Assembly: GCF_030718935.1 (NCBI RefSeq)
Contig: NZ_CP132194.1
Location: 248,001-312,000, forward strand
DNA: 64,000 nucleotides
Direction of reading: 5' to 3'
DNA from: Psychrobacter sp. M13
GTDB lineage: Bacteria > Pseudomonadota > Gammaproteobacteria > Pseudomonadales > Moraxellaceae
The first letter of the stretch is position 1; every line of letters starts with the position of its first letter. Shown piece by piece: positions 38,105 through 47,500 of the stretch. A model generated the notes under the pieces. That model was not told where the DNA came from. It did no database searches and saw only the letters and a program-made list of their open reading frames with translations. A program made the translations under genes and the position numbers.

Positions 38105-38602
38105 TCAATCTAGCGTTACTGAGAAATTCTCACCTAAGCTATCACCAACCGCGGTTTCTGTTACCGCTGCCGCCGTAATTTTAAGCGCGCTAGTCAAAGT
38201 ATTGCCATTCTCCCAATATTCAGCGCCGTGAGGAATAACCTTTATGAGCTGGACTTTTGGATCATCAATACCCTGCTCAAAATAAGCGTTATAAACCACT
38301 GACCATAATTCCTCAAGTTTTGCCCTATCTTCAACCAGCTCTGCTTTACCCGTGATAGATAAGTATTTCTTATTATCCTCAGCAATATAAGATAGGTTTA
38401 GCTCAGGATTATTTTTGATATTGTCGACGGTTTGAGAAGGAGTATGACCAATAAACCAGATCTCTCTAGCACCGATACCTGTTTCAGTGGTGTTCATCGG
38501 GCAAGAGTGCAGATGGTCTTCATTGGTACGAGTAGTCATCATGGTATATTTGACATCTTTTACCATGGCTTGAATTTTATCGATATTTTCTTGTTTATTC
38601 AT
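38105..38602 (-). CDS. PPOX-fold general stress protein, copy B
   Basis: This 165-residue paralogue of the gene at 37525-38019 shares MxKQxNIDKxQAxVKDVK, EIWFIG, LEELWSxVYNAxFEx and VQLIKVxPHG. Differences concentrate in the ligand-pocket strands (HLHSCPMNTTETGIG versus DLHAWPMTTSETSIG), where Ala-Trp is replaced by Ser-Cys, so the two may have diverged in ligand. It is first in a likely two-gene unit (85-bp spacer) with AAGGATAAAC before the ATG. Function is known only at family level. Confidence 0.8.
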   Translation of the reverse strand: MNKQENIDKIQAMVKDVKYTMMTTRTNEDHLHSCPMNTTETGIGAREIWFIGHTPSQTVDNIKNNPELNLSYIAEDNKKYLSITGKAELVEDRAKLEELWSVVYNAYFEQGIDDPKVQLIKVIPHGAEYWENGNTLTSALKITAAAVTETAVGDSLGENFSVTLD

Positions 38603-38948
38603 AATGTTTATCCTTGTCGTTATGACTATTATTGAACGATTTTCAATGCGGACTATTGATAGTTATTTTTATGTGATAAATCTTTATATCATGAAGCCAT
38701 CTATACAATAGCGGATTATCTGAGCGATTATCTGTAGCTTGCCAGTAATAGGTTGTGAGCGCTTGTAAGGTATAGATAGGTTAAGTAAAATAGACAATGA
38801 TATTGCCGCTCTTTTATAGAGATAATTTTTATATAAATTTGTCGCGCTTTGCTCCTGCTTATTGTCAGCCTTCTTGTTATAATACATCTCTTCTATTTTA
38901 TATGGCAGTAATGCCGCCTCCATCCTATAGTCTATGGAACACGCCTCT
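38603..38948. other. Divergent spacer upstream of purL
   Basis: This 346-bp AT-rich region between the PPOX gene and purL should contain both promoters. No coding sequence, strong palindrome or recognisable purine-repressor operator or riboswitch is evident by eye. Confidence 0.4.
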
Positions 38949-41900
38949 ATGATGACCATCGCTGGACAGCCGTTTTTGACTGATTTTCAATCGCAACAAC
39001 TTATCACTCAGCTCACCCAAAAAACCGATCTAAACGTGACTCAAATTAGTACACAACAAGTGTATGTATTGTCGCGAGAATTGAGTAATGATGAGCATAA
39101 AAAGGCATTAGATTTATTCGGGATTCAAGACAGTACTGTGCATCATCCAGCGCAGGAGAATCAGCTACAAGTGATCGTCAGCCCGCGTTTTGGTACGATT
39201 TCACCTTGGGCGAGTAAAGCGACCGATATCTTTAATAATTGTGAAATTAAGATCAATCGTGTGGAGCGGGTGATTGTCTATACCTTGACTCTTGATAATA
39301 AAGTCAGTGAAAAATTGCCTAAAGCTGCTGAAGAGTTATTGTTCGATAAAATGACCCAAAGTCTAGTTTATGATTTAGATAAAGTCAGTCATTTGTTCGA
39401 TGATAATGCACCAGCATCGCTCAATCATATCGATGTGATTGGCGCAGGTCGTGCTGCTCTAGAGTCTGCTAATACTGAGTTTGGTTTTGCCTTGTCCGTT
39501 GAGGATATTGATTATCTAATGAATGCCTATGTTAATGAGCTAGGCCGCAATCCAACCGACGTCGAGCTGATGATGTTTGCACAGGCTAACTCTGAGCATT
39601 GCCGCCATAAAATCTTTAATGCCCAGTGGACGATCGACGGTGAAGTAGCCGCTAAGTCGCTATTTCAGATGATTAAAAATACTTATCAGTCCAATCCACA
39701 AGGCATTTTGTCCGCCTATAAAGATAACGCAGCGGTGATGGCTGGCGCGGCAGGCTGGCGTTTTTATCCTGTGCCTACCGATGCTCAAGACAGCACTTCA
39801 GCGCACCCGTATAGCTTTCATCAAGAAGACATCGATATCTTAATGAAAGTCGAAACCCATAACCACCCAACTGCTATCGCCCCTTATGCAGGTGCGGCGA
39901 CAGGTGCTGGCGGTGAGATTCGTGATGAAGGCGCAACCGGTCGTGGCGGTAAGCCAAAAGCAGGTCTGACAGGCTTTCATGTATCACACTTACACATTCC
40001 AGAGCTGGCTGAGAAATGGGAGCAGTCGGGTCAATTGAGTACTCAGGCTTATGGCACGCCAGATCGTATGGCAACCAGTCTGGAGATTATGACTGAAGCA
40101 CCACTCGGTTCAGCCAACTTCTCAAACGAATTTGGTCGTCCTAATCTATGCGGTTATTTCCGTAGTTTCCAGTTGGATACGTCAGCGGCAAAAGACGGTA
40201 GCGAAATGCGCGGCTATCACAAGCCAATCATGCTGGCAGGTGGTTACGGCAATATCAAACGCAACCTCATTGAAAAAAACGCCATCCAACAAGGTGATTT
40301 ATTAATCGTCCTTGGTGGCCCTGCGATGCAGATTGGTCTGGGCGGTGGTGCAGCGTCTTCTGTTGATAGTGGTTCACTTGATGAAGGCTTGGACTTTGCC
40401 TCAGTTCAGCGTGACAATGCTGAAATGGAGCGTCGTTGCCAAGAAGTGATGGATCGCTGCTGGGCACTAGCCGGTAATGATGTCGATGCCAGCAATAACG
40501 GCAAAGACGGTAACCCTATCGTGTCATTGCATGATGTGGGCGCGGGTGGTATCTCTAATGCGATGCCAGAACTGGTCAATGACCATGAGATGGGCGCGGT
40601 ACTAAACCTGCGTAAAATCCCATCGTTAGAAGCTGGCATGTCACCAATGGCGATTTGGTCAAATGAAGCGCAAGAGCGTTACGTGTTAGCCATTCATCCC
40701 GAGAGCGAAGCGCAGTTTGATGCGATATGCGTCCGTGAGCGCTGCCCGTATGCCATCTTAGGTACGGCGACTGATGTGCGTCAGCTGATCCTTGATGATG
40801 AGTTATTAGCAGACCAGCCTGTCGATATGCCGATGCAAGTGTTGCTCGGTGGTACGCCACAGATGAAGCGTAGCTTTAGCCGTACAGAAACCAGCTTGCC
40901 AGCATTAGATTTAGACAAAGTGAATCTAGCCGAATCTATTACTGATGTCTTGCGTCACCCAACGGTCGCTAGCAAATCATTCTTGATCAGCATTGGTGAC
41001 CGTTCTATCACGGGTATGGTCGTGCGTGATCAGTATGTCGGTCGCTATCAAGTGCCCGTCGCAGATTGTGCAGTTACCGCGACTGGACTCGTCGCGCTTG
41101 ACGGTCAAGCCATGACAGGCGAAGCCATGAGTATCGGTGAGCGTACGCCTGTTGCCTTAATTAGTCCTAAAGCCTCAGCACGTTTGGCAGTCGGTGAAGC
41201 GATTACCAATATTGCTGGCGCACGTATTAATCAGCTATCAGATATCACGATGTCGGCAAACTGGATGGCAGCGTGTGGTGATGATGCGGAAGATGCCGCC
41301 TTGTTTGACGCGGTGCATGCTGTTGGTGAAGAGCTTTGCCCAGCACTTGGCATTGCAATCCCCGTCGGTAAAGACTCTCTCTCCATGCGCGCTAATTGGA
41401 CGGATAGCGACACTAACGAAGACAAATCAGTGGTCTCGCCTATGAGCCTTGTGATTACCGCTTTTGCCCCTGTCGTTGATGTAGCAAAAACGCTAACACC
41501 TGAACTCATTAATGGTGATAGTGCTTTTTATCGGATTGATTTATCAAAAGGACAATTGCGTCTAGGCGGCTCAATCCTTGCGCAAACACAAAGCCAATTG
41601 GGTAACGACTGCCCAGATTTGGCACAGCCGAGCGACTTAGTTGATTTCTTTAACTTCGTCCAAGCGGGCAACGCGCAAGGCGTCATCAGTGCTTATCACG
41701 ATATCGGTGATGGCGGCTTACTTGCCACTATCGCTGAAATGCAATTTACTAGCCGCCAAGGTATCAAGCTGTCATTGACTGATGATAATATACTCGGTCA
41801 GCTATTCAGCGAAGAGCTAGGCGCAGTCATTCAAGTATTACCCGAAAACGTCGCGGCACTAATGCAGTTAGCAGTAGAATTTAATGTTGATGACATGCTG

Positions 41901-42953
41901 AGCTTAGTCGGTCAAAGCACTGAGGAAGACAGCTTAATTATTCAAACGCCAGCGCTAATGGGCAAAGACACTTTAAACTTTAAGCGTTCTGAATTACAGC
42001 AAGAGTGGAGCCAAGTCAGCTATCAAATCGCCCGTCGCCGTGACAATCCAGAATGCGTACAGCAAGAGTATGACTTGATTAGCGATGCCAGTCATAAAGG
42101 CCTTATCGCTGCGCCAAACTTTGATTTGAATCAAAAGGTTGAAGAGCCATACTTGGCTAGCCGTGCTGATTCTGATAACAGCAGACCAAGAGTCGCTATC
42201 CTCCGCGAGCAAGGCGTCAACGGTCAGACAGAAATGGCAGCAGGCTTCACTCAAGCAGGATTTGAAGCGGTCGATGTACACATGAGTGATCTACTGAGTG
42301 GTCGTATCAATTTACGTGACTTCGACGGTCTGGTCGCTTGTGGTGGCTTTAGTTATGGTGATGTACTCGGCGCAGGCTCTGGTTGGGCGAACTCTATCTT
42401 GTTCCATGACGAGTTACGCATGCAGTTTGTCCGCTTCTTTGCCCGTCCTGATACCTTCTCATTAGGCGTCTGTAACGGTTGTCAGATGATGGCTCAGTTA
42501 AAAGACCTCATCCCAGGTGCAGATAACTTCCCACGCTTCATCGCCAACCAGTCGGCTCGTTTTGAAGCGCGTACGGTCAACGTAAAAGTCGAGCGTACCA
42601 AGTCTATCTTGTTCAAAGGCATGCAAGACAGTATCTTGCCAATCGCTGTGGCACATGGTGAAGGTTATGCCACACTAGACAACAACGAAATCGACGGTAT
42701 GGCAAAACACGGTCAGCTTGCGATGCGTTATGTCGATAGCCAAGGTCATCCAACTGAGACGTATCCGCTCAATCCAAACGGTTCGGTCGGCGGTGTCACG
42801 GGTCTGTGTAGCACTGATGGTCGCGTCACTATCATGATGCCGCATCCTGAGCGTAACCTAAAAGCCTATAACCACAGCTGGAAACCAGAAGAGTGGGATG
42901 AAGACGGCGCGTGGATGCGTATGTTCCGTAACGCTCGTGCTTGGTTGCGTTAA
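38949..42953 (+). CDS. purL: Phosphoribosylformylglycinamidine synthase
   Basis: PurL converts FGAR to FGAM with ATP and glutamine in purine synthesis. It is the large single-chain type (about 1334 residues). The N-terminal PurS-like domain covers about 1-140, and two AIRS-type ATP-binding halves follow (EVELMMFAQANSEHCRHKIF, about 205; MKVETHNHPTAIAPYAGAAT, about 300; later LGIAIPVGKDSLSMRANW). The C-terminal class I glutaminase has its Cys in FSLGVCNGCQMM (about 1175) and the His/Glu in MMPHPERN. The ATG at 38949 is preferred to 38934 because it has GGA 10 nt upstream and gives the usual short N-terminus (MMTIAGQPFL). It is followed by a bidirectional terminator. Confidence 0.96.
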   Translation: MMTIAGQPFLTDFQSQQLITQLTQKTDLNVTQISTQQVYVLSRELSNDEHKKALDLFGIQDSTVHHPAQENQLQVIVSPRFGTISPWASKATDIFNNCEIKINRVERVIVYTLTLDNKVSEKLPKAAEELLFDKMTQSLVYDLDKVSHLFDDNAPASLNHIDVIGAGRAALESANTEFGFALSVEDIDYLMNAYVNELGRNPTDVELMMFAQANSEHCRHKIFNAQWTIDGEVAAKSLFQMIKNTYQSNPQGILSAYKDNAAVMAGAAGWRFYPVPTDAQDSTSAHPYSFHQEDIDILMKVETHNHPTAIAPYAGAATGAGGEIRDEGATGRGGKPKAGLTGFHVSHLHIPELAEKWEQSGQLSTQAYGTPDRMATSLEIMTEAPLGSANFSNEFGRPNLCGYFRSFQLDTSAAKDGSEMRGYHKPIMLAGGYGNIKRNLIEKNAIQQGDLLIVLGGPAMQIGLGGGAASSVDSGSLDEGLDFASVQRDNAEMERRCQEVMDRCWALAGNDVDASNNGKDGNPIVSLHDVGAGGISNAMPELVNDHEMGAVLNLRKIPSLEAGMSPMAIWSNEAQERYVLAIHPESEAQFDAICVRERCPYAILGTATDVRQLILDDELLADQPVDMPMQVLLGGTPQMKRSFSRTETSLPALDLDKVNLAESITDVLRHPTVASKSFLISIGDRSITGMVVRDQYVGRYQVPVADCAVTATGLVALDGQAMTGEAMSIGERTPVALISPKASARLAVGEAITNIAGARINQLSDITMSANWMAACGDDAEDAALFDAVHAVGEELCPALGIAIPVGKDSLSMRANWTDSDTNEDKSVVSPMSLVITAFAPVVDVAKTLTPELINGDSAFYRIDLSKGQLRLGGSILAQTQSQLGNDCPDLAQPSDLVDFFNFVQAGNAQGVISAYHDIGDGGLLATIAEMQFTSRQGIKLSLTDDNILGQLFSEELGAVIQVLPENVAALMQLAVEFNVDDMLSLVGQSTEEDSLIIQTPALMGKDTLNFKRSELQQEWSQVSYQIARRRDNPECVQQEYDLISDASHKGLIAAPNFDLNQKVEEPYLASRADSDNSRPRVAILREQGVNGQTEMAAGFTQAGFEAVDVHMSDLLSGRINLRDFDGLVACGGFSYGDVLGAGSGWANSILFHDELRMQFVRFFARPDTFSLGVCNGCQMMAQLKDLIPGADNFPRFIANQSARFEARTVNVKVERTKSILFKGMQDSILPIAVAHGEGYATLDNNEIDGMAKHGQLAMRYVDSQGHPTETYPLNPNGSVGGVTGLCSTDGRVTIMMPHPERNLKAYNHSWKPEEWDEDGAWMRMFRNARAWLR

Positions 42954-42988
42954 TATTTGCCAATACAGTTTGAGTTGTTTTAAATAAT

Positions 42989-43018
42989 AAAAAAGGTGGG
43001 CTTAGGCTCACCTTTTTT
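42989..43018. terminator. Bidirectional intrinsic terminator after purL
   Basis: AAAAAAGGTGGGC pairs with GCTCACCTTTTTT around a 4-nt loop, with A-run and T-run on opposite sides. It ends purL and the convergent accessory cassette (stop at 43041). Confidence 0.9.
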
Positions 43019-43040
43019 GTGTATGTACCTAAAGTATTTG

Positions 43041-43949
43041 TTAACTTTCTCTTATGTCCTTTAGTGTATACTTAGGCTTAGCTTGACCAACCTGAATAAC
43101 ACAGAATTTCACAGAAACATATTTGTGTAAATATTCGCGATTTATAACATCTGGATCTGAAAAAGAATTATCGATTTTTCCTCTTATTAGAGTTTGGTTA
43201 GAATTTTCTATGAACTCAAAATTTCTAGAGTGGGGTAAAATTCCTACAAATTCACCACTATACTCTTCTTCATATTCATTGATGTTTTCATCTGAAAATC
43301 GACTAATGAGTTTATCTAGAGTTTCTTTTGAATCGATTCTTACTAGGTTCTGGTTATACTCAATTGCAAATAAGGCTTCACTGCGAAGCATAAGATCAAG
43401 AAAGTCATATACTTTACGAACAGCTCTCGGATGAATATCTTCTATTACATCACTAATTTGTTCATCTGTACCATCAATACCATAACGTAATAATTTTTGA
43501 ATATCGTCGATAGCTTCTTCAGTCCCGTTTCTTTCTGCAATCAAATCTTGATTAGGTTCTGGTAATTCTAGTTCGAAGCCAAATGAGCCTGTTGCAGTGC
43601 CTGTAATTAAAAGTTGGTTTTGTTCTTTATTTGGTATAGGACCACAAGAACTTAAGTTATTATTTAGACTAGCTACTACACTTGCAACCATATCATTTAA
43701 ACAATCAAGAGCTTTGCCAGAAAATTCTGCTGTAATACCGTGACTTCTATCAACTGGTTTGCCCCTAAATGTGAAAGTGGTCGTTTTAACTAACCTACGA
43801 GTATCAATTCTTTGAATATTTTCTTGTACACTTTGAAGACGAGACTCTAGACTTATTCTATCAACAATAGCATAAGAGGGCGTTTTTTCAATTAGACTTT
43901 CAAGTGTGCTTTTTTCAGCAAGCAACTTGTTGTAATCGCTTTCACGCAT
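43041..43949 (-). CDS. Uncharacterised coiled-coil protein partner of the DUF6932-like gene
   Basis: This 302-residue acidic cytosolic protein is of unknown function. Residues 1-52 form a likely coiled coil (LLAEKSTLESLIEK, then LESRLQSVQENIQRID). A central alpha/beta domain (about 55-215) contains LITGTATGSFGFELELPEP (about 113-131) and HPRAVRKVYDFLDLMLR (about 170). A C-terminal beta-rich domain (about 225-302) contains GEFVGILPHSRNFEFI and a repeated V-x-F-x-V-I-Q pattern. No signal peptide or membrane segment is present. It overlaps the upstream gene by 8 bp, so both are made together. AT-rich codon use differs from purL next door. The GSFGFELE motif recurs in unstudied bacterial proteins I have seen near mobile or defence loci; no function is assigned. 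Confidence 0.7.
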   Translation of the reverse strand: MRESDYNKLLAEKSTLESLIEKTPSYAIVDRISLESRLQSVQENIQRIDTRRLVKTTTFTFRGKPVDRSHGITAEFSGKALDCLNDMVASVVASLNNNLSSCGPIPNKEQNQLLITGTATGSFGFELELPEPNQDLIAERNGTEEAIDDIQKLLRYGIDGTDEQISDVIEDIHPRAVRKVYDFLDLMLRSEALFAIEYNQNLVRIDSKETLDKLISRFSDENINEYEEEYSGEFVGILPHSRNFEFIENSNQTLIRGKIDNSFSDPDVINREYLHKYVSVKFCVIQVGQAKPKYTLKDIRES

Positions 43950-44511
43950 GATTAGACTCTGTAGTTAAACTAGTAATATATTCAGCAGCTCTTCTGTCAT
44001 CTTCGGGAGATAAATTCATTTGAAAAAAACCTTTCCAAAGATTAGTCTCTCTTTGGTGTGACCACATACTATACCAGTAAGTACAACGCTCAATTGAGTC
44101 TGCATTGAACTCCGCATCCATATCTACCCAATAACAATCGACCCTGTATTGAGCCTTTGCCTGTGGAGCACTGAATAAAGGTAAATTTTGATTAACCCAA
44201 TCTTCAAAATTGGGTATAGTGTTGCACAAATGAGAAAAAGTGACTACATCAATATCGTTTGGAGCGCGTCCAGCCAATACCTCTACATTCTCAACAAAAC
44301 TACCGTTTATCCATTGAAAACCTGTTGTAATACCAGCAGAGTAGAGCGCTTGCCTGTATTCTAAAAATCCTATCAATATTTTTATTCGTTGAGCTGAAAG
44401 AGCAAAATCTTTTACAAATTGAACAATATTGACTAAATATGGAGAACGATTGGCACTATGTCCTGCTTCACCAACAGCAACCGGCGGTACAACTCCTTGT
44501 ATATTCCACAT
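43942..44511 (-). CDS. Nucleotidyltransferase-like protein (DUF6932 type)
   Basis: The 189-residue protein shows a nucleotidyltransferase-type core: GFQWINGSFVENVEV (about 62-76) followed by APNDIDVVTF (about 81-90). This resembles the G-S ... D-x-D active site of the pol-beta-like superfamily, with a candidate third carboxylate in YRVDCYWVDMDAEF (about 122-135). The overall pattern (PPVAVGEAGH near the start, then a helical segment, GSFVE and NDIDVV) fits the DUF6932 family. Such nucleotidyltransferases often act as toxins or as partners in defence modules, but nothing is proven for this one. AAAGAGA lies 7-10 nt before the ATG. It heads a two-gene unit with the overlapping 302-residue protein. 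The inverted repeat at 44541-44575 may be its operator. Confidence 0.7.
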   Translation of the reverse strand: MWNIQGVVPPVAVGEAGHSANRSPYLVNIVQFVKDFALSAQRIKILIGFLEYRQALYSAGITTGFQWINGSFVENVEVLAGRAPNDIDVVTFSHLCNTIPNFEDWVNQNLPLFSAPQAKAQYRVDCYWVDMDAEFNADSIERCTYWYSMWSHQRETNLWKGFFQMNLSPEDDRRAAEYITSLTTESNHA

Positions 44512-44540
44512 TCTATATCTCTTTAAAATTTTATACAGAT

Positions 44541-44575
44541 ATTAAAGGTAATTATAAATAAATTATACCTTTAAT
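44541..44575. promoter_or_regulatory. Inverted repeat upstream of the DUF6932-like operon
   Basis: ATTAAAGGTA (44541-44550) and TACCTTTAAT (44566-44575) are perfect 10-bp inverted repeats with a 15-nt AT-only centre, 30-64 bp before the operon's first ATG. The placement suits a promoter-proximal operator. The binding protein is unknown, and autoregulation is a guess. Confidence 0.45.
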
Positions 44576-44791
44576 TATAAACTAATTTTGGGCTTTAAGC
44601 TGATATCATCAATCGTAAGTTTGACACTAAGTTACACCTTTTAGTCCATTAGTCCATTAGTTCACAGTTAAAATTGCAAAGAGACTTAAATTTATGTGGT
44701 TTAACTTTTTAAAACAAAGGTAATTTTGAACCAATTGATACTAATAATTTCATTTTTCGTGAGAACTCAATACTGGGTATAGAATTTCTTA

Positions 44792-45184
44792 TTAAAACCA
44801 GTCACCATTACGAAGTTTTTCTATATCTCTGTTGCTTGCTTTACGCACCATGCTGGATATTGCACCATTAGCTTGTCCATGATCTAACTTTGTAAGAAAT
44901 ATGTTGACCTCAGATTCATCTGCATGAAGGATCATATCTAGATAGTATCGTTGTTCAGCCTTGTTCAATGCGGTTTTTTTAAGCTGAAAAGGTCGATGTA
45001 GTGCAGCTTTGAGCAGTGTTGCTCTATACTTATTGTTTTCAATTACTTCAAAGTCTTGAGCATTTATATCTACGATCACGTTATATTCTGCAAATCCACT
45101 TTCAACAGAAACATCTAAAATGTAAATTCCGTTTTCTACTTTTGCTAGCATACGAAGATCATAAAAAACTATTTTTCTATCCAC
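44792..45184 (-). CDS. Uncharacterised cytosolic protein beside tdh
   Basis: The GTG at 45184 is the likely start. AGAGGA lies exactly 6 nt upstream of it, whereas the longer frame would need a TTG overlapping that site. The result is a 130-residue protein with an N-terminal beta-rich half (MDRKIVFYDLRMLAKVENGI, then YILDVSVESGFAEYNVIVDI, about 1-50) and a helical C-terminal half (LKAALHRPFQLKKTALNKAE, about 63-82) ending RNGDWF. I recognise no family. It has no signal peptide. It lies 41 bp downstream of tdh on the same strand, so it may be read with kbl-tdh, yet it is AT-rich like the accessory genes after it. It may belong to the accessory cassette. Confidence 0.6.
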   Translation of the reverse strand: MDRKIVFYDLRMLAKVENGIYILDVSVESGFAEYNVIVDINAQDFEVIENNKYRATLLKAALHRPFQLKKTALNKAEQRYYLDMILHADESEVNIFLTKLDHGQANGAISSMVRKASNRDIEKLRNGDWF

Positions 45185-45225
45185 AACTATTCCTCTCAAA
45201 ACCTAACCACCACAACTCACCAAAA

Positions 45226-46251
45226 TCAATCCCAACCTAAAATCACCTTACCGCATTGTCCACTTTCCATGATATCAAAGCCTTGTTGAAAGTCATCAAT
45301 GTGCATGCGATGGGTAATGATGGGCGATAGATCGATACCGCTAATCAGCATTTGCTCCATCTGATACCATGTCTCCCACATCTCGCGGCCATAGATACCT
45401 TTTAGGGTTAAAGCCTTAAAGATAATCTTGCTCCAATCCACCGTGGTGGTGTTAGGCAAAATACCCAAGAGCGCAATTTTAGAGCCGTTATACATGTTAC
45501 TAATCATCGAATCAAAAGCCTGAGGTGAGCCTGACATCTCAAGCCCGATATCAAAGCCGTGCATTTTTAACTCAGCAATGGCGCCTTCGATGGTTTCACC
45601 TTTGGCTGGGTTTATAGTCATCGTCGCGCCCATTTTTTTGGCAAGCGCCAAGCGATAATCGCTGATATCACTAACCACAATATTACGCGCTCCTGCGAAG
45701 CGGCAAATCGCCGTTGCCATCGAACCAATCAGCCCCGCACCCGTAATCAGCACATCCTCACCAAGGACAGGAAATGAAAGGGCAGTATGCGTGGCATTGC
45801 CAAAGGGGTCCATGATGGCTGCCATCTCATCGCTGATACGCTCATCGAGCTTGATGACATTATCAGCAGGTATTACCAAATATTCGGCAAACGCGCCATC
45901 ACGGTCAACGCCCACACCGATGGTGTTTTCACACACATGTAGCTTACCACGGCGACAGTTACGGCAATGCCCGCAAGCGATATGTCCTTCGCCAGTGACT
46001 CGATCACCCACTTCAAAGTGCTTTACACCATCGCCCATTTCGCTAATGATACCGACGTATTCGTGCCCGATGATCATCGGCGTCTTGATGGTTCTTTCTG
46101 ACCACTCATCCCACTTATAAATGTGCAAATCTGTACCACAAATGGCGGTTTTTTTAATTTTTATTTTAACGTCATTGATGCCAACCGTAGGTTCTGGCAT
46201 GTCTTGCATCCAGATGCCTTTTTTGGCATGGGCTTTAACCAGTGCTTTCAT
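45226..46251 (-). CDS. tdh: L-threonine 3-dehydrogenase
   Basis: Tdh oxidises L-threonine to 2-amino-3-ketobutyrate with NAD+. The 341-residue medium-chain alcohol dehydrogenase shows the catalytic zinc site [16 protein letters not shown] (Cys38), GHEYVGII (about 63), the structural zinc loop [15 protein letters not shown] (about 93-107) and the nucleotide motif GAGLIGSMA (about 172). Length equals the E. coli enzyme. kbl is 58 bp upstream on the same strand, the classic kbl-tdh pair that splits threonine into glycine and acetyl-CoA. Start ATG at 46251 follows AAGAGAAAAGT. No regulator is adjacent. Confidence 0.96.
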   Translation of the reverse strand: MKALVKAHAKKGIWMQDMPEPTVGINDVKIKIKKTAICGTDLHIYKWDEWSERTIKTPMIIGHEYVGIISEMGDGVKHFEVGDRVTGEGHIACGHCRNCRRGKLHVCENTIGVGVDRDGAFAEYLVIPADNVIKLDERISDEMAAIMDPFGNATHTALSFPVLGEDVLITGAGLIGSMATAICRFAGARNIVVSDISDYRLALAKKMGATMTINPAKGETIEGAIAELKMHGFDIGLEMSGSPQAFDSMISNMYNGSKIALLGILPNTTTVDWSKIIFKALTLKGIYGREMWETWYQMEQMLISGIDLSPIITHRMHIDDFQQGFDIMESGQCGKVILGWD

Positions 46252-46309
46252 ACTTTTCTCTTATGTAGCTGCATTTTATTGTTGAATTTAGATAAATACT
46301 GAACGACGC

Positions 46310-47500
46310 TTAATCAATCACTTTCATTTGCTTGGCGACTTTGATAAAGGCGGCGATACATTGGTCGAGCTGTTCGCGAGTATGAGCAGCAGAGAGCTGG
46401 ACACGAATGCGAGCCTCGTCTTTGGGTACGACAGGATAAAAGAAGCCAATCACATAAATACCTTCTTCAAGCAGCGCATCTGCCATTTGTTGCGAGACAT
46501 TGGCGTCATAGAGCATCACCGCACAAATGGCCGATTCTGTGGGCTTGATATCGAAGCCTGCATCTTGCATTTTCTTCACAAAATAGGCGGTATTTTCATG
46601 CAATTTATCTTGTAGGGTATTGTCTTGCGACAGCATCTCAAACGCTTTTACCCCAGCCGCCGCTACCATGGGAGGAATGGAGTTTGAAAACAGATACGGG
46701 CGTGAGCGTTGACGCAACATCTCAACGATTTCTTTTTTACCCGTGGTAAAGCCGCCAATAGCACCGCCAAATGCCTTGCCCAAAGTACCAGTGATCAGCT
46801 CAATATCACCACGTAGATCAAACAATTCCGTCACGCCGCCACCAGTGTGACCGACCACGCCTGCTGAATGCGACTCGTCAATCATCACCATGGCATCATA
46901 TTTTTGTGCCAACGCATAAATTTCATCCATTGGCGCTACATTACCATCCATCGAAAACACACCATCGGTCACAATCAAACGAAAACGCTGTGCTTGCGCT
47001 GCTTGCAATTGCGTTTCTAAATCTTGCATATCCGCATTGGCATAGCGATAACGGGCCGCTTTACACAGGCGCACACCATCGATGATTGAGGCATGATTTA
47101 ATGAATCAGAAATAATGGCATCATCGCTGGTCAGCAGTGGCTCAAAGGCACCGCCATTGGCATCGAAACAGGCCGCATAAAGAATCGTATCTTCGGTATT
47201 AAAAAACTTAGAAATCGCCGCCTCTAATTGCTTATGCAAATCCTGCGTCCCACAGATAAACCGCACCGATGACATGCCATAACCTGAGTTTTCAATAGCC
47301 TCGATAGCTGCTTTTTTAATCTCAGGGTGGTCAGACAATCCAAGATAATTATTGGCACAGAAGTTAAGCATCTCACGGCCATCGGCAATCTTGATTAGCG
47401 CATCTTGCGGAGAGGTGATAACGCGCTCGTTTTTATATAGTCCTGCCTCGCGTATATCGCTGATTTCTTGTTGTAAGTGTTTCTGAAAGTCTTGATACAT
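46310..47500 (-). CDS. kbl: 2-amino-3-ketobutyrate CoA ligase (glycine C-acetyltransferase)
   Basis: Kbl cleaves 2-amino-3-ketobutyrate with CoA to glycine and acetyl-CoA, using PLP. The start is the ATG at 47500 (MYQDFQKHLQQEISDIREAG): AAGGAA lies just upstream, and this gives 396 residues, the E. coli length. The frame is open 24 codons further up, but that part is a fortuitous hydrophobic stretch. Motifs: MLNFCANNYLGLSDHPEIK (about 42-60), GVFSMDGNVAPMDEI (about 179), MIDESHSAGVVGHTGGG (about 206-222) and GTLGKAFGGAIGG with the PLP lysine (about 243). It forms the threonine-degradation unit with tdh immediately downstream. Confidence 0.96.
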   Translation of the reverse strand: MYQDFQKHLQQEISDIREAGLYKNERVITSPQDALIKIADGREMLNFCANNYLGLSDHPEIKKAAIEAIENSGYGMSSVRFICGTQDLHKQLEAAISKFFNTEDTILYAACFDANGGAFEPLLTSDDAIISDSLNHASIIDGVRLCKAARYRYANADMQDLETQLQAAQAQRFRLIVTDGVFSMDGNVAPMDEIYALAQKYDAMVMIDESHSAGVVGHTGGGVTELFDLRGDIELITGTLGKAFGGAIGGFTTGKKEIVEMLRQRSRPYLFSNSIPPMVAAAGVKAFEMLSQDNTLQDKLHENTAYFVKKMQDAGFDIKPTESAICAVMLYDANVSQQMADALLEEGIYVIGFFYPVVPKDEARIRVQLSAAHTREQLDQCIAAFIKVAKQMKVID

